Shown here one piece after another: positions 49,189-57,803 of a DNA stretch of 64,000 bases. The stretch covers positions 434,001 through 498,000 of the forward strand of contig JAQTIA010000003.1 in the NCBI GenBank assembly GCA_029433415.1, given 5' to 3'. Made by a program: the position numbers and the translations under genes. A model generated the notes under the pieces. It was given only the letters and a program-made list of their open reading frames with translations. It did not search any database and was not told where the DNA came from. The DNA is from Acetobacteraceae bacterium ESL0709. Lineage in GTDB: Bacteria; Pseudomonadota; Alphaproteobacteria; Acetobacterales; Acetobacteraceae. Position 1 is the first letter of the stretch, and the number at the start of each line of letters is the position of its first letter.

Positions 49189-51009
49189 ATGTATCGTATG
49201 AGAACCACCATGCCGGTGGATCAATTGGGAGCTAGTCAAGGTTTGACAGAGGCTAAGCAAAGTTCCACCAGTCCTCTTTGTGCAACACCAAGCCGTTCGG
49301 GGCTGGTACGCCGTTACGGGGACTTTCCCAGTTTTCCTGAGGCATTGGACTATGCCGCCCAGGGGGAAACAGGCTTTAATATCTATTCTGGGAAAGGCGA
49401 CCTGCTGGAAGTCCTGCCCTACAGCCTGCTGCGTAAACAGGCCCATTCCGTTGCACGGTGCCTTCTTGGCCTCGGACTAAAGCCTGGTGACAGGCTGTGC
49501 CTCATTGCCGAAAGTGACGGTGACTTTGCGCGTATCTTTTTTGGCTGCCAGTATGCTGGTCTGGTCCCCGTTCCCCTGCCATTGCCCGTAGCTTTTGGCG
49601 GCAAGGAAGGCTATATTGAGACCTTAAGAGGCATGATCGAAAGCGCCGGTGCCAAAGCTGTGGTGGTGCCCGACGTCATCGGGGGCTGGACAAACGATAT
49701 TACATCCGGACTTGACCTTGTTTTTGGCGGCTCTCCTGCCCACCTACTTGCCCTACCTGAATCTGACATACCCCTCCCTGCAATCAGTAGTGACGATCTT
49801 TCCTACCTGCAATTCTCTTCGGGAAGTACCCGTTTTCCCATGGGCGTAAGCGTTACACAAAAAGCAGGTATGGCCAACGCCCATAGCATCGCTCATGATG
49901 GACTGAAAGTTTTCCCTTCCGATTCACCTCATGATGATCGTTGCGTTTCCTGGCTTCCTCTTTATCACGATATGGGACTTGTCGGATTCTTTCTGACCCC
50001 TATGACTTGCCAGCTTTCTGTCGATCTCCTTCCAACACGCGAATTTGCTCGCCGTCCCCATGTTTGGCTTGAGCTGATTTCCCGTAATAAAGGCACTCTC
50101 GCCTATAGCCCGTCTTTCGGTTTTGAGCTTTGTGCCAAGCGCGGTGCGCGTGAAGACATTGATCTTTCTTCGTGGCGTGTCGCCGGTATTGGCGGTGACA
50201 TGATCCGGCCACAGATTCTCGAACAATTTGCCGAATGTTTTGAAAGCAAGGGGTTTGATCGCCGCGCTTTTGTTGCAAGTTACGGCATGGCCGAAACGAC
50301 TTTGGCTATCAGTTTCGCCCCTCTCAATAAGGGTATCGAAACAGATACGGTCGATCTGCGCTATCTCGAAGAAAATAATCTTGCACGTCCCGTTTCCTCC
50401 GAAGAAGAAGTTTCGCGCACTTTCGTAATCTGCGGCGAGGCATTGCCCGGACATAAAATTGAAGTTCGCGACTCAAATGGCACAGTAGTGCCCGAGCGCC
50501 ATGTCGGGACAATTTATGTCCATGGCCCCAGTCTGATGTGTGGCTATTTCAACCGTCCCGAAGAAACAAAGGCCGTTCTTTCTGACGATGGCTGGCTGGA
50601 TACAGGTGATCTTGGTTACAGTTTAGACGGGCAGATCGTCGTTACAGGACGCGCAAAAGATCTGATTATCATTAATGGTCGCAATATTTGGCCGCAGGAT
50701 CTGGAATGGTCCGCTGAACATGAAATCTCTGGACTGCGCTCTCGTGACGTGGCTGTTTTCTCTGTCGGTAACACTGCCGGGACCGACGAAGAAGTCGTCG
50801 CTCTCGTGCAATGCCGCCTAACCGAAGAAGAACCCAGAGAGACTCTTAGAGCACAGATCGTGAGTCTCTTCCGCCGCCTGCATGGCGTTGATTGCCGTGT
50901 CATTCTGGTGCCTCCCCGCTCTCTGCCACAAACTTCATCTGGGAAATTGACCCGTGCTAAAGCAAAAAAAATGCTTCTCACAGGTGAATTTGGTGAATGG
51001 CGGAATTAG
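49189..51009 (+). CDS. Fatty acyl-AMP ligase (loads acyl carrier protein)
   Basis: The protein would activate a fatty acid as acyl-AMP and pass it to the carrier protein encoded next. The 606-residue product shows adenylate-forming motifs: L-Q-F-S-S-G-S-T-R-F-P-M-G-V (P-loop), L-P-L-Y-H-D-M-G-L-V-G, S-Y-G-M-A-E-T-T-L-A-I, and W-L-D-T-G-D-L-G-Y with R-A-K-D-L-I-I-I-N-G-R-N. The Y-H-D-M-G-L and S-Y-G-M-A-E-T-T wording is typical of fatty acyl-AMP ligases rather than CoA ligases. The start is uncertain; ATGs at 49189, 49198 and 49210 and a TTG at 49126 are in frame. It heads the run with acp and the serine palmitoyltransferase gene. Confidence 0.85.
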   Translation: MYRMRTTMPVDQLGASQGLTEAKQSSTSPLCATPSRSGLVRRYGDFPSFPEALDYAAQGETGFNIYSGKGDLLEVLPYSLLRKQAHSVARCLLGLGLKPGDRLCLIAESDGDFARIFFGCQYAGLVPVPLPLPVAFGGKEGYIETLRGMIESAGAKAVVVPDVIGGWTNDITSGLDLVFGGSPAHLLALPESDIPLPAISSDDLSYLQFSSGSTRFPMGVSVTQKAGMANAHSIAHDGLKVFPSDSPHDDRCVSWLPLYHDMGLVGFFLTPMTCQLSVDLLPTREFARRPHVWLELISRNKGTLAYSPSFGFELCAKRGAREDIDLSSWRVAGIGGDMIRPQILEQFAECFESKGFDRRAFVASYGMAETTLAISFAPLNKGIETDTVDLRYLEENNLARPVSSEEEVSRTFVICGEALPGHKIEVRDSNGTVVPERHVGTIYVHGPSLMCGYFNRPEETKAVLSDDGWLDTGDLGYSLDGQIVVTGRAKDLIIINGRNIWPQDLEWSAEHEISGLRSRDVAVFSVGNTAGTDEEVVALVQCRLTEEEPRETLRAQIVSLFRRLHGVDCRVILVPPRSLPQTSSGKLTRAKAKKMLLTGEFGEWRN

Positions 51010-51083
51010 CATTATCATAGCCGCCGCTATGGCCATCAAGACCGTAAGCAATAACAGATTATAAAGAGCCCAAAGGTTTAAAA

Positions 51084-51332
51084 ATGACAGAGAGTGTCGC
51101 CGATATCGCCGAGATGATTACGCAGAAGCTTCTGGCTAATCCGAAGGTACCCCGTGATATTAACGGTGACAGCCGCATTGTAGAGGATCTGGCTTTTGAC
51201 AGTCTTGCTGTCATGAATTTCGTAATGGAAATTGAAGACACTCTTGATGTCTCGGTTCCTTTAGACAAACTGGCAGATATTCGCACTATCAATGATCTTG
51301 CCGCTTGTCTGTATGAAATCAAGGCTGGTTGA
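51084..51332 (+). CDS. Acyl carrier protein (dedicated to sphingoid base synthesis)
   Basis: The 82-residue acidic protein has the carrier motif F-D-S-L-A-V-M, whose Ser at about residue 40 would take the phosphopantetheine arm. It differs from the housekeeping AcpP (G-A-D-S-L-D), as expected for a specialised carrier. It lies between the acyl-AMP ligase and the serine palmitoyltransferase-like gene, whose coding region starts 2 bases after its stop, so it probably delivers the acyl chain for condensation with serine. Confidence 0.88.
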   Translation: MTESVADIAEMITQKLLANPKVPRDINGDSRIVEDLAFDSLAVMNFVMEIEDTLDVSVPLDKLADIRTINDLAACLYEIKAG

Positions 51333-51334
51333 AT

Positions 51335-52534
51335 ATGTCGTCCCTCTTTGACAAACACGCTTTACTCAAAGCCTCATTTGAGAATCTAAGCGCTCTAAGC
51401 CCCCGTAACCCATTTGCCGTTGTTATTGAGCGCCCCCTTTCAGCCTCCATCGGGTTGATTGAAGGACGTGAGACCCTCCTTTTTGGCACGAATAATTATC
51501 TTGGCCTTAGTCAGTCAGGCAAAGCTGAAGAAGCAGCCATAGAGACGGTACGTTCCATGGGAGTCGGTACAACAGGTTCCCGTATTGCCAACGGCACGCT
51601 CTCACTTCATCAAAAGCTTGAGAAAAAACTTACGGAAGTCTTCCGCCGTCGCCATGCCATGGTTTTTTCGACAGGGTATCAAGCCAATCTCGGGACAATT
51701 TCAGCCTTAGTCAACAAGGATGACACACTTTTTCTGGATGCCGACAGCCACGCCAGCATCTATGACGGAGCCAAACTTTCAGGGGCACAGGTCATCCGTT
51801 TTCGTCATAATGACCCTGCCGATCTCGACCGTCGTTTAACACGCGCCAAAGATACCCCCGGTGCGAAATTGATTGTCGTGGAAGGGATATACTCCATGAC
51901 TGGCAATATTGCTCCTTTACGTGAATTCGTTGACGTCAAGAAACGCCACAACGTGCCCATTCTGGTTGATGAGGCGCATTCCTACGGTGTTGTCGGCAAA
52001 GACGGCCGTGGCGTCGCTGAACTGCAAAATTGCGAAAAAGATATTGATTTTATTGTTGGGACCTTCTCGAAGGCTCTAGGCACTGTAGGCGGCTATTGCG
52101 TTACAGATTACGATGAGATCGACCTGATTCGTCTATGTTCCCGCCCATACATGTTCACAGCTTCTCTCCCTCCCGAGGTTATCGCTGCGACATTGGCAAA
52201 TTTCGAAGAAATACAATCGCGTCCTCACTTGAGAGACCAGTTGCAGCAGAATGCACGACGCCTCCATGCTGGCTTCAAGTCATTAGGCCTGCCTACAAGC
52301 CAGTTTGTCTCACCTGTGATTGCTGTTACCCTCGAAGATGTACCGACGGGTATCACCTTCTGGAATAAATTGCTGGAGGCAGGTGTCTACGTAAATCTTT
52401 CCCTGCCACCAGCTACACCAGATGATCGCCCGCTTTTGCGTTGCTCAGTTATGGCGTCTCATAGTTTTGGACAAATTGATCAAGCTATAGAAGCGTTCGG
52501 CGAAGTTGGCCGGACACTCGGTGTCATCAGCTAA
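51335..52534 (+). CDS. spt: Serine palmitoyltransferase-like alpha-oxoamine synthase
   Basis: This PLP enzyme (399 residues) should condense L-serine with an acyl thioester to 3-ketosphinganine. Family features are N-N-Y-L-G-L, G-T-T-G-S-R, D-S-H-A-S-I-Y-D-G (His stacking on PLP), V-D-E-A-H-S-Y-G and the PLP lysine in T-F-S-K-A-L-G-T-V-G-G-Y (about residue 246). Related enzymes make 8-amino-7-oxononanoate or 2-amino-3-ketobutyrate, but the neighbouring acyl-AMP ligase, carrier protein and lipid genes favour sphingoid synthesis. The ATG at 51335 follows the acp stop; an in-frame TTG overlaps it. A 3-ketosphinganine reductase and a ceramide synthase were not recognised nearby. Confidence 0.85.
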   Translation: MSSLFDKHALLKASFENLSALSPRNPFAVVIERPLSASIGLIEGRETLLFGTNNYLGLSQSGKAEEAAIETVRSMGVGTTGSRIANGTLSLHQKLEKKLTEVFRRRHAMVFSTGYQANLGTISALVNKDDTLFLDADSHASIYDGAKLSGAQVIRFRHNDPADLDRRLTRAKDTPGAKLIVVEGIYSMTGNIAPLREFVDVKKRHNVPILVDEAHSYGVVGKDGRGVAELQNCEKDIDFIVGTFSKALGTVGGYCVTDYDEIDLIRLCSRPYMFTASLPPEVIAATLANFEEIQSRPHLRDQLQQNARRLHAGFKSLGLPTSQFVSPVIAVTLEDVPTGITFWNKLLEAGVYVNLSLPPATPDDRPLLRCSVMASHSFGQIDQAIEAFGEVGRTLGVIS

Positions 52535-52578
52535 GTTATAGATGGTTCAGGAAGCCGGGAGGTGGCACACCATCGTGC

Positions 52579-53505
52579 CTAAAAGCCCAGTTTCCTGAAA
52601 TGCCACAGAATCAGCGGGAGTCCGAGAATAGGATGTTTTTTCTCGAATTCTGACACCTGTAATTTCTGGCCCGTATGACGCTCTATCTTCCAAAGGAGAT
52701 AGGACAGGCCGTTCTCAAAGGTGAACGCTGCCTTGACGAGACGAATCACATTGAGCGGTTTGCCCCATTTTTCGATACGACGCCACTGAGCCCTCGCCTT
52801 TCTGCGAATGTGCTCTGCTATGTTGGGTTCGAGGACACCATCCCGGCACTCAACACTAATTCCTGCCGCACTCCAGGCGCCCAAAAGACACTCTGTGTAA
52901 CGAGCCTCCTGATTCCGAAGGATATTATAACTCCTCCCTTTTTTCTCCACTCTTAATTCGGCCTTGTAGGTATGAGAGAAAAGAGAATGCCAATACTCTT
53001 CCGATGGGGCACGCTCTGGTCCCAAGAGAGCAGCCCAAACTGATGCGGTCACCACACATTGCCTGACCGCTGCAAGAATTTTGTCTGCTGAGTGAGGATC
53101 ACGCACCCAGACAAGTCTTACAGGCTGGCAGAAACGCGCCCAGATCGTCGTATCCAGGGTTTTCAATCTCGTACGTGCCATGAACTGCTTATAGGACAAG
53201 GTTGCTATCTTGGCCCTGTAAAGATGTCCCTTATGTTCCATCTCTGCGTAGCGAACATTAGGAGGCAAAACCCTGTTCATAAGGCGAATTATAGCGTTAC
53301 CGGTAAAATCCCGGTAATCTTCTGTAATAACATAGAAATCCAGGATGCCATCTGGATCGCACTGTCTCAATAGAGAGCCGTAGAATAATACTCCCAACGG
53401 CGCTTTCGGCGACTGTCCCGCAAGACAATCGGCAAAAGACACAATAGCCTCATCTACGACCGCCGTCAGTTCACTAATAAGAAGTCCGTCAAGCATGTCA
53501 GTCAT
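52579..53505 (-). CDS. TAM41-like nucleotidyltransferase (candidate CDP-lipid synthase)
   Basis: The 308-residue product resembles TAM41-type CTP:phosphatidate cytidylyltransferases. It has L-F-Y-G-S-L-L-R-Q (about 40-48) followed by G-I-L-D-F-Y-V-I (about 53-60), which fits the G-S...h-D-F-h-h pattern of that nucleotidyltransferase fold. A segment ending W-A-R-F-C-Q-P-V-R-L-V-W-V follows, similar to the R-L-Q-K-P-V region of TAM41. The similarity is by eye and remote. It overlaps the 3' end of the lipid kinase gene by 8 bases, so the two products probably act one after the other. Start at 53505; the in-frame upstream extension lies inside the kinase gene. Confidence 0.55.
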   Translation of the reverse strand: MTDMLDGLLISELTAVVDEAIVSFADCLAGQSPKAPLGVLFYGSLLRQCDPDGILDFYVITEDYRDFTGNAIIRLMNRVLPPNVRYAEMEHKGHLYRAKIATLSYKQFMARTRLKTLDTTIWARFCQPVRLVWVRDPHSADKILAAVRQCVVTASVWAALLGPERAPSEEYWHSLFSHTYKAELRVEKKGRSYNILRNQEARYTECLLGAWSAAGISVECRDGVLEPNIAEHIRRKARAQWRRIEKWGKPLNVIRLVKAAFTFENGLSYLLWKIERHTGQKLQVSEFEKKHPILGLPLILWHFRKLGF

Positions 53506-54559
53506 GAAGGAACCTGAAGCTTGGGCCTTGTTCCAGCAATAGGCGCGAATCAGGCGCCGGAGAAAAAACTTCGCCATCAAGGACGAAATCGCTGTCTGTT
53601 ACAATATTGATTGATTGCGCCCGATAGCTGGCGTAATCGGGATGCTCCCGTATCCAGAGTGGCGCCTTCCCACGCAACAAATTAAAAATCGCACGCGGAA
53701 GATCCTTGGGGAAACTGTCCACATCAAGAAAATGCAACCCTTTCCCTGCGTTCTCGCAATCCCAGAATGGCCAGATTTTATGTGATATTTTCTCCAAGCC
53801 TGTCGTCAGAAACAAAAAGCTCCGCTCCCGTTTCTGAACAGCCCCATTTACTGTTTTGGCAGTCCATGAAAGCCTGTCTCCGTTCAGCCATTGATGACGG
53901 GTCTTTTTCATGAAAAGACTCGCAATACTGGAAATAATCGTCAGAAACACAGCCAGATCATGGGGGGCAAATTTCAGAACTGTTGGAGAATGTGCAATTC
54001 TGACCGCTCGCGCATAACCTGCACATCCGCCAAACATACCCAACACAGCTGGACGGTTTTTGTCACCAGGCCAGGAGAGACGAATAGGGGAACGGCGATG
54101 ATGAGAAAGTGTCTGCGGTTTAGCCAGTTTCTCCATCGCCTCACTATCGCGTCTCCCAAAACCGACATCACTCGCGATAAGATTTGTATTACCTGAAGGG
54201 ATCACAGCAATATCCGGCAGCGCATCTTTGGGGTAGACCGCTGCAATGGCCGTCAGACAAGAGCTGACAGACCCATCTCCGCCGTTGATTCCAATAGTGG
54301 AAACGCCTCTGTTATACAGAAATTTTATATCATCCAGCAATTGCTCATCATGATGAGAGTAAACACATAATTCCCCGAAAATCGCTTTCGCTTTTGAGAA
54401 AAGCCTCTCACCATCATTACGATTTCTGAGACTGTTAGGATTATGGATAAAGGCTGTCGTCACGTGATATTGGATCTTTTTTCTGTGAATAAAAGAGAAG
54501 AAAGCCGACTGGCATCCCTCATATTCCAAAAGCTTGGCAGTCTGATCTATCATAACCAT
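53498..54559 (-). CDS. Diacylglycerol/sphingosine kinase-type lipid kinase (candidate ceramide kinase)
   Basis: The 353-residue protein has the DAGK catalytic signature G-I-N-G-G-D-G-S-V-S-S (G-G-D-G-S near residue 94) and I-P-S-G-N-T-N-L-I-A-S-D, typical of lipid kinases of the YegS/DgkB type; the usual G-T-x-N-D-x-A is N-T-N-L-I-A here. The C-terminal part ends with D-S-D-F-V-L-D-G-E, which matches the family's late D-G-E motif. Because it lies in a sphingolipid cluster, ceramide or a sphingoid base is the likely acceptor; a ceramide kinase is part of the ceramide phosphoglycerate pathway reported in Caulobacter. The start (ATG 54559, or 54553) is not certain. Confidence 0.75.
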   Translation of the reverse strand: MVMIDQTAKLLEYEGCQSAFFSFIHRKKIQYHVTTAFIHNPNSLRNRNDGERLFSKAKAIFGELCVYSHHDEQLLDDIKFLYNRGVSTIGINGGDGSVSSCLTAIAAVYPKDALPDIAVIPSGNTNLIASDVGFGRRDSEAMEKLAKPQTLSHHRRSPIRLSWPGDKNRPAVLGMFGGCAGYARAVRIAHSPTVLKFAPHDLAVFLTIISSIASLFMKKTRHQWLNGDRLSWTAKTVNGAVQKRERSFLFLTTGLEKISHKIWPFWDCENAGKGLHFLDVDSFPKDLPRAIFNLLRGKAPLWIREHPDYASYRAQSINIVTDSDFVLDGEVFSPAPDSRLLLEQGPSFRFLHD

Positions 54560-54610
54560 CCACAAGAGGATAGAAAGGATGATCCTTATTGAAGGAATAA
54601 AATTACCATA

Positions 54611-55561
54611 GTGGCGATGAACCTCATAATGTCCGACACGTTACCCGCCAGTTTTCCCTCTTTCCGCCATGACGTTACCGTCAATCTGGCCCATATTTCT
54701 GATCCTCATCTCCCAGTACCTGCTCTTCGTGCGAGGGATTTCTTCAATAAGCGCGCCTTTAGTTTGGCTTTATGGAAAGCAAGCCGAAAACATCACCATC
54801 TTTTTGCGATTACGGAAAAAATCCTCACTTCCATCGAAACACATAAAGAGATCAACGCCATTCTTATAACAGGCGACCTGACCAATTTCGGAACGCGAGA
54901 AGAATTTGAATTTGCGTGCCAGTGGCTTAAAAAATTTTTTATTTCACCCATTATCATTCCTGGCAATCATGACATGATGATGCCCGAGCCATTCGAAAAA
55001 TCCCTCGCCCTGTGGAAACCTTGGACGGGTCCCTACTTTCCTTTTATCAGGCTCATTGAGGGTGTCGCCATTATCGGACTTAACTCCGCCGTCCCGACCC
55101 CTCTTTTCAAGGCTTATGGTCGTCTCGATCCTAACCAGTTAAAAAAACTGTCTTTTTTGCTTGAGCATCTGGGACAAGCTGGCTATTGCCGGATTGTAAT
55201 GCTTCATCACCCACCCAAAATAGGGCTCATGGATAATGTGAAGGCACTAAAAGACATGAATGAGTTCTCTGCTGTTCTGAGAGAAAAAGGGGCCGAGCTT
55301 GTTCTTCATGGCCACAGCCACAAAATGACCTTCACACACGTGGAAGGATGCTCTGTGCCGTTGCTAGGCACAAGCTCAGTTTCCATGAAAAACAAAAATC
55401 CGCTTCGACAGGCAGGATGGACCAGGATCAGCTGTAAACCGTCTTCTCAGGGATGGTTGATGAAACTCTGCCGTTTCGATGAAGACGGCATAAATTTATG
55501 GACAAAGGAATGGGAAAGCACACAGAGTGACGCCCTGTTTCAAACGGAGTGGGTCCATTGA
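54611..55561 (+). CDS. Calcineurin-like metallophosphoesterase
   Basis: The 316-residue protein has the metallophosphoesterase ligands: I-S-D-P-H (residues about 29-33), I-T-G-D-L-T, I-P-G-N-H-D, L-H-H-P-P and H-G-H-S-H. Such enzymes cleave phosphomonoesters or diesters, including UDP- and CDP-linked lipids in LpxH-like members. It heads the overlapping run with the LptF/LptG-like genes and diverges from the lipid kinase gene, so it could act on a phosphorylated ceramide intermediate. The start is GTG at 54611 or ATG at 54617; neither has a good ribosome-binding site. Confidence 0.78.
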   Translation: MAMNLIMSDTLPASFPSFRHDVTVNLAHISDPHLPVPALRARDFFNKRAFSLALWKASRKHHHLFAITEKILTSIETHKEINAILITGDLTNFGTREEFEFACQWLKKFFISPIIIPGNHDMMMPEPFEKSLALWKPWTGPYFPFIRLIEGVAIIGLNSAVPTPLFKAYGRLDPNQLKKLSFLLEHLGQAGYCRIVMLHHPPKIGLMDNVKALKDMNEFSAVLREKGAELVLHGHSHKMTFTHVEGCSVPLLGTSSVSMKNKNPLRQAGWTRISCKPSSQGWLMKLCRFDEDGINLWTKEWESTQSDALFQTEWVH

Positions 55562-56715
55562 ACCGTCTGCCTACCCTGGATCGCTACCTTTACCGACAGC
55601 TTGTTCCTCCCTTTGTCGTTGCTCTGGCAACAATGCTTATCGCATTGCTCCTGGAGAGACTCCTCGTCCTCTTTAATCATCTGGCAAGTGCAGGAAGCTC
55701 ACTGGCTACACTGGTCAGTCTCCTGACAGACCTTCTTCCTCATTATATGGGGCTTGCCCTCCCAGCTGCTCTCTGTATCGCCGTTTTTCTAACAATTCAT
55801 AAAATGAGTGAGGGTAATGAGATTGATGCTCTCGCGGCCGCTCAGGTTCCTCTTCTCCGCGTCACCTTACCTTATATCAAGGTTGGCATCGTCCTTGGCG
55901 TATTAAGTGTCTTTCTTTATGGTTATATCCAGCCTGTAGCGCGATATGATTATCGTCAGGGTTTTTATTTTGCGCGCCACACGGGCTGGGCGCCGCACCT
56001 GCAATCCAAGATGTTTGCTACGACCTCAAACCAGACGATGCTGACGGCTGATCGTGTCGATCATGGAGGGGCCTATCTGCATCACGTTTTTATCCGTGAT
56101 CTTAAAAAAGATGGAAGTACACAACTTATTACGGCGAGAAAGGGAATTCTGACAATCTCCGAAGCACTACGCTCTACGGAGCTGGATTTATGGGATGGTC
56201 AGATCATGACCATTAAAATCTCTGATACCCTTGATTCACCTGTAACAATTACTCACTTTGAACATGTCACCAAAGTCATTGAACGTTCGAAGGCTCTGAA
56301 ATCCTTCCGCCTGAGAGGTGAGGATGAGCGTGAACTGACAATGTTTGAACTGATTCATGATCTGAGAGCGGGCAACGATAAAATCTCTCACCGTGCCTTG
56401 CGCGCTGAAATAGATTTCAGGCTGACACGCGCTCTTGCCATACCCTTTATCCCGCTCATTGCGGCCGCTTTCGCCATTGGGCAAAAAAGAAGGCGTTCTC
56501 CCCTGGGACAGATTCTCCTTGCAGCCATATTGGTTGGCTTTGATGAAATATTATTATTTGGTCACAGCCTGTCCGCAGAAGGCAATGCTTCGGTCTGGCT
56601 TACACTATGGCTCCCCGAGGTTATTTTTTGCACTGGTTGTGTTCTTGCGCTATTATCAAGATCACAATTACTTCATTGGCATCCCAGAGAGCCCCGCAAG
56701 AAGGCGACGGCGTGA
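55558..56715 (+). CDS. LptF/LptG-family permease (first of pair)
   Basis: The 385-residue protein begins with L-D-R-Y-L-Y-R-Q-L-V-P-P-F and has three hydrophobic helices, a periplasmic beta-jellyroll-like region (about 140-270), then three more helices, the layout of the YjgP/YjgQ (LptF/LptG) family that draws lipopolysaccharide out of the inner membrane. The TTG at 55558 was preferred because it overlaps the metallophosphoesterase stop (TTGA) with GGAG 8 bases upstream; a GTG at 55549 sits directly against that GGAG. Location in the lipid cluster suggests export of the sphingolipid, but it could also be the cell's only LptF. Confidence 0.82.
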   Translation: MNRLPTLDRYLYRQLVPPFVVALATMLIALLLERLLVLFNHLASAGSSLATLVSLLTDLLPHYMGLALPAALCIAVFLTIHKMSEGNEIDALAAAQVPLLRVTLPYIKVGIVLGVLSVFLYGYIQPVARYDYRQGFYFARHTGWAPHLQSKMFATTSNQTMLTADRVDHGGAYLHHVFIRDLKKDGSTQLITARKGILTISEALRSTELDLWDGQIMTIKISDTLDSPVTITHFEHVTKVIERSKALKSFRLRGEDERELTMFELIHDLRAGNDKISHRALRAEIDFRLTRALAIPFIPLIAAAFAIGQKRRRSPLGQILLAAILVGFDEILLFGHSLSAEGNASVWLTLWLPEVIFCTGCVLALLSRSQLLHWHPREPRKKATA

Positions 56716-57803
56716 CATCTCCTTTCCCCCGCTTTGTTCTTGCAAGAGCCTTCCTGAAACCCCTTTTAGGAAGAATTTTACTCTGCGGGGCCGTACTGAC
56801 AGCTCTTCTCGAAGTACTGGCCCTACTGGAAGAGGCTTCAGACATTCTGGGGCGCCATCTGGGCGTCCGTGGGCTGATAAAATTTCTCGCGCTTCACATG
56901 CCTGCCATGGCTACAGAAATCATGCCGCTTTCTGTCATGATCGGCGCATTATTTACCCTACTTCAAATGGCACTTTCTAACGAAATCACCATATTACGCT
57001 CTTCCGGACTTTCTTCTCTGGATATGTATAAACATTTTCTTCCAGCTCCTATTATCGTCGGCTTTTTAACGATTATCGTGCAGTTCTGGGTGGTTCCTCC
57101 TTGTGAGCAGGCACTGAACAAATGGTGGAATGTTACAGACACCGCCCATGACGATATCCCCAGCCTCTGGTTCAGGGAGCAAAAGAACATCGTTCATATC
57201 GAAGAAGTGCTTGAAGGGGGAAACCGCTTGAAATCCGTCACGATCTACCACCGTGATAAAAAAACCGGAACATTACTTAACAGCGTACATTATACCGAAC
57301 TGCTACAAAAAAATGCACATTGGTTTCCTTCCCAGAAAGGATTATCAACTTTCCTTGATCACGATCAAAATAAAGCGCAGGTTATAAGCTATGATGGCGA
57401 TGTGCCAATTGTGGCCACACCCAGACAGATTATTGATATGACCCTGAAAGACGTCTATTATACTCCCGCACAGCTGTGGCATGCCATTAGCGGTAAGTCG
57501 CCCAGTAGTCTGCCACCATCAAATTACCTGATGGCTTTCTTCTCAGTGATGTTTCTGCCTGTGCAGATGGCTGTTATGCTTCTGGTAGCTTTTCCTGTAA
57601 CCTATATTCCGCCCCGGGCCGGGTTGAGAAATCCTTTGCCTGTTTATGTCATGGCTGCGGGATTGGGTATTGTGATTCTGCAGGGGATGATCTCTGCTCT
57701 GGGCAATGCCGGATCTTTACCAATTTTCCTGTCTGTCTGCTCAGGACCTATTATCGCCACACTTTTTAGTCTCGCCTGGATCCTGCGTCTGGAGGAAAGA
57801 TGA
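56712..57803 (+). CDS. LptF/LptG-family permease (second of pair)
   Basis: The 363-residue partner has the same three-helix, periplasmic domain, three-helix layout, with E-I-M-P-L-S-V-M-I-G-A-L-F and L-S-N-E-I-T-I-L-R-S-S-G-L-S in the first half, typical of LptG. The GTG at 56712 overlaps the stop of the preceding gene in GTGA; an in-frame ATG at 56607 lies inside that gene and was rejected. Its own stop overlaps the next gene's ATG. In Lpt systems the pair works with an LptB ATPase, which is not in this window. Confidence 0.82.
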   Translation: MTSPFPRFVLARAFLKPLLGRILLCGAVLTALLEVLALLEEASDILGRHLGVRGLIKFLALHMPAMATEIMPLSVMIGALFTLLQMALSNEITILRSSGLSSLDMYKHFLPAPIIVGFLTIIVQFWVVPPCEQALNKWWNVTDTAHDDIPSLWFREQKNIVHIEEVLEGGNRLKSVTIYHRDKKTGTLLNSVHYTELLQKNAHWFPSQKGLSTFLDHDQNKAQVISYDGDVPIVATPRQIIDMTLKDVYYTPAQLWHAISGKSPSSLPPSNYLMAFFSVMFLPVQMAVMLLVAFPVTYIPPRAGLRNPLPVYVMAAGLGIVILQGMISALGNAGSLPIFLSVCSGPIIATLFSLAWILRLEER

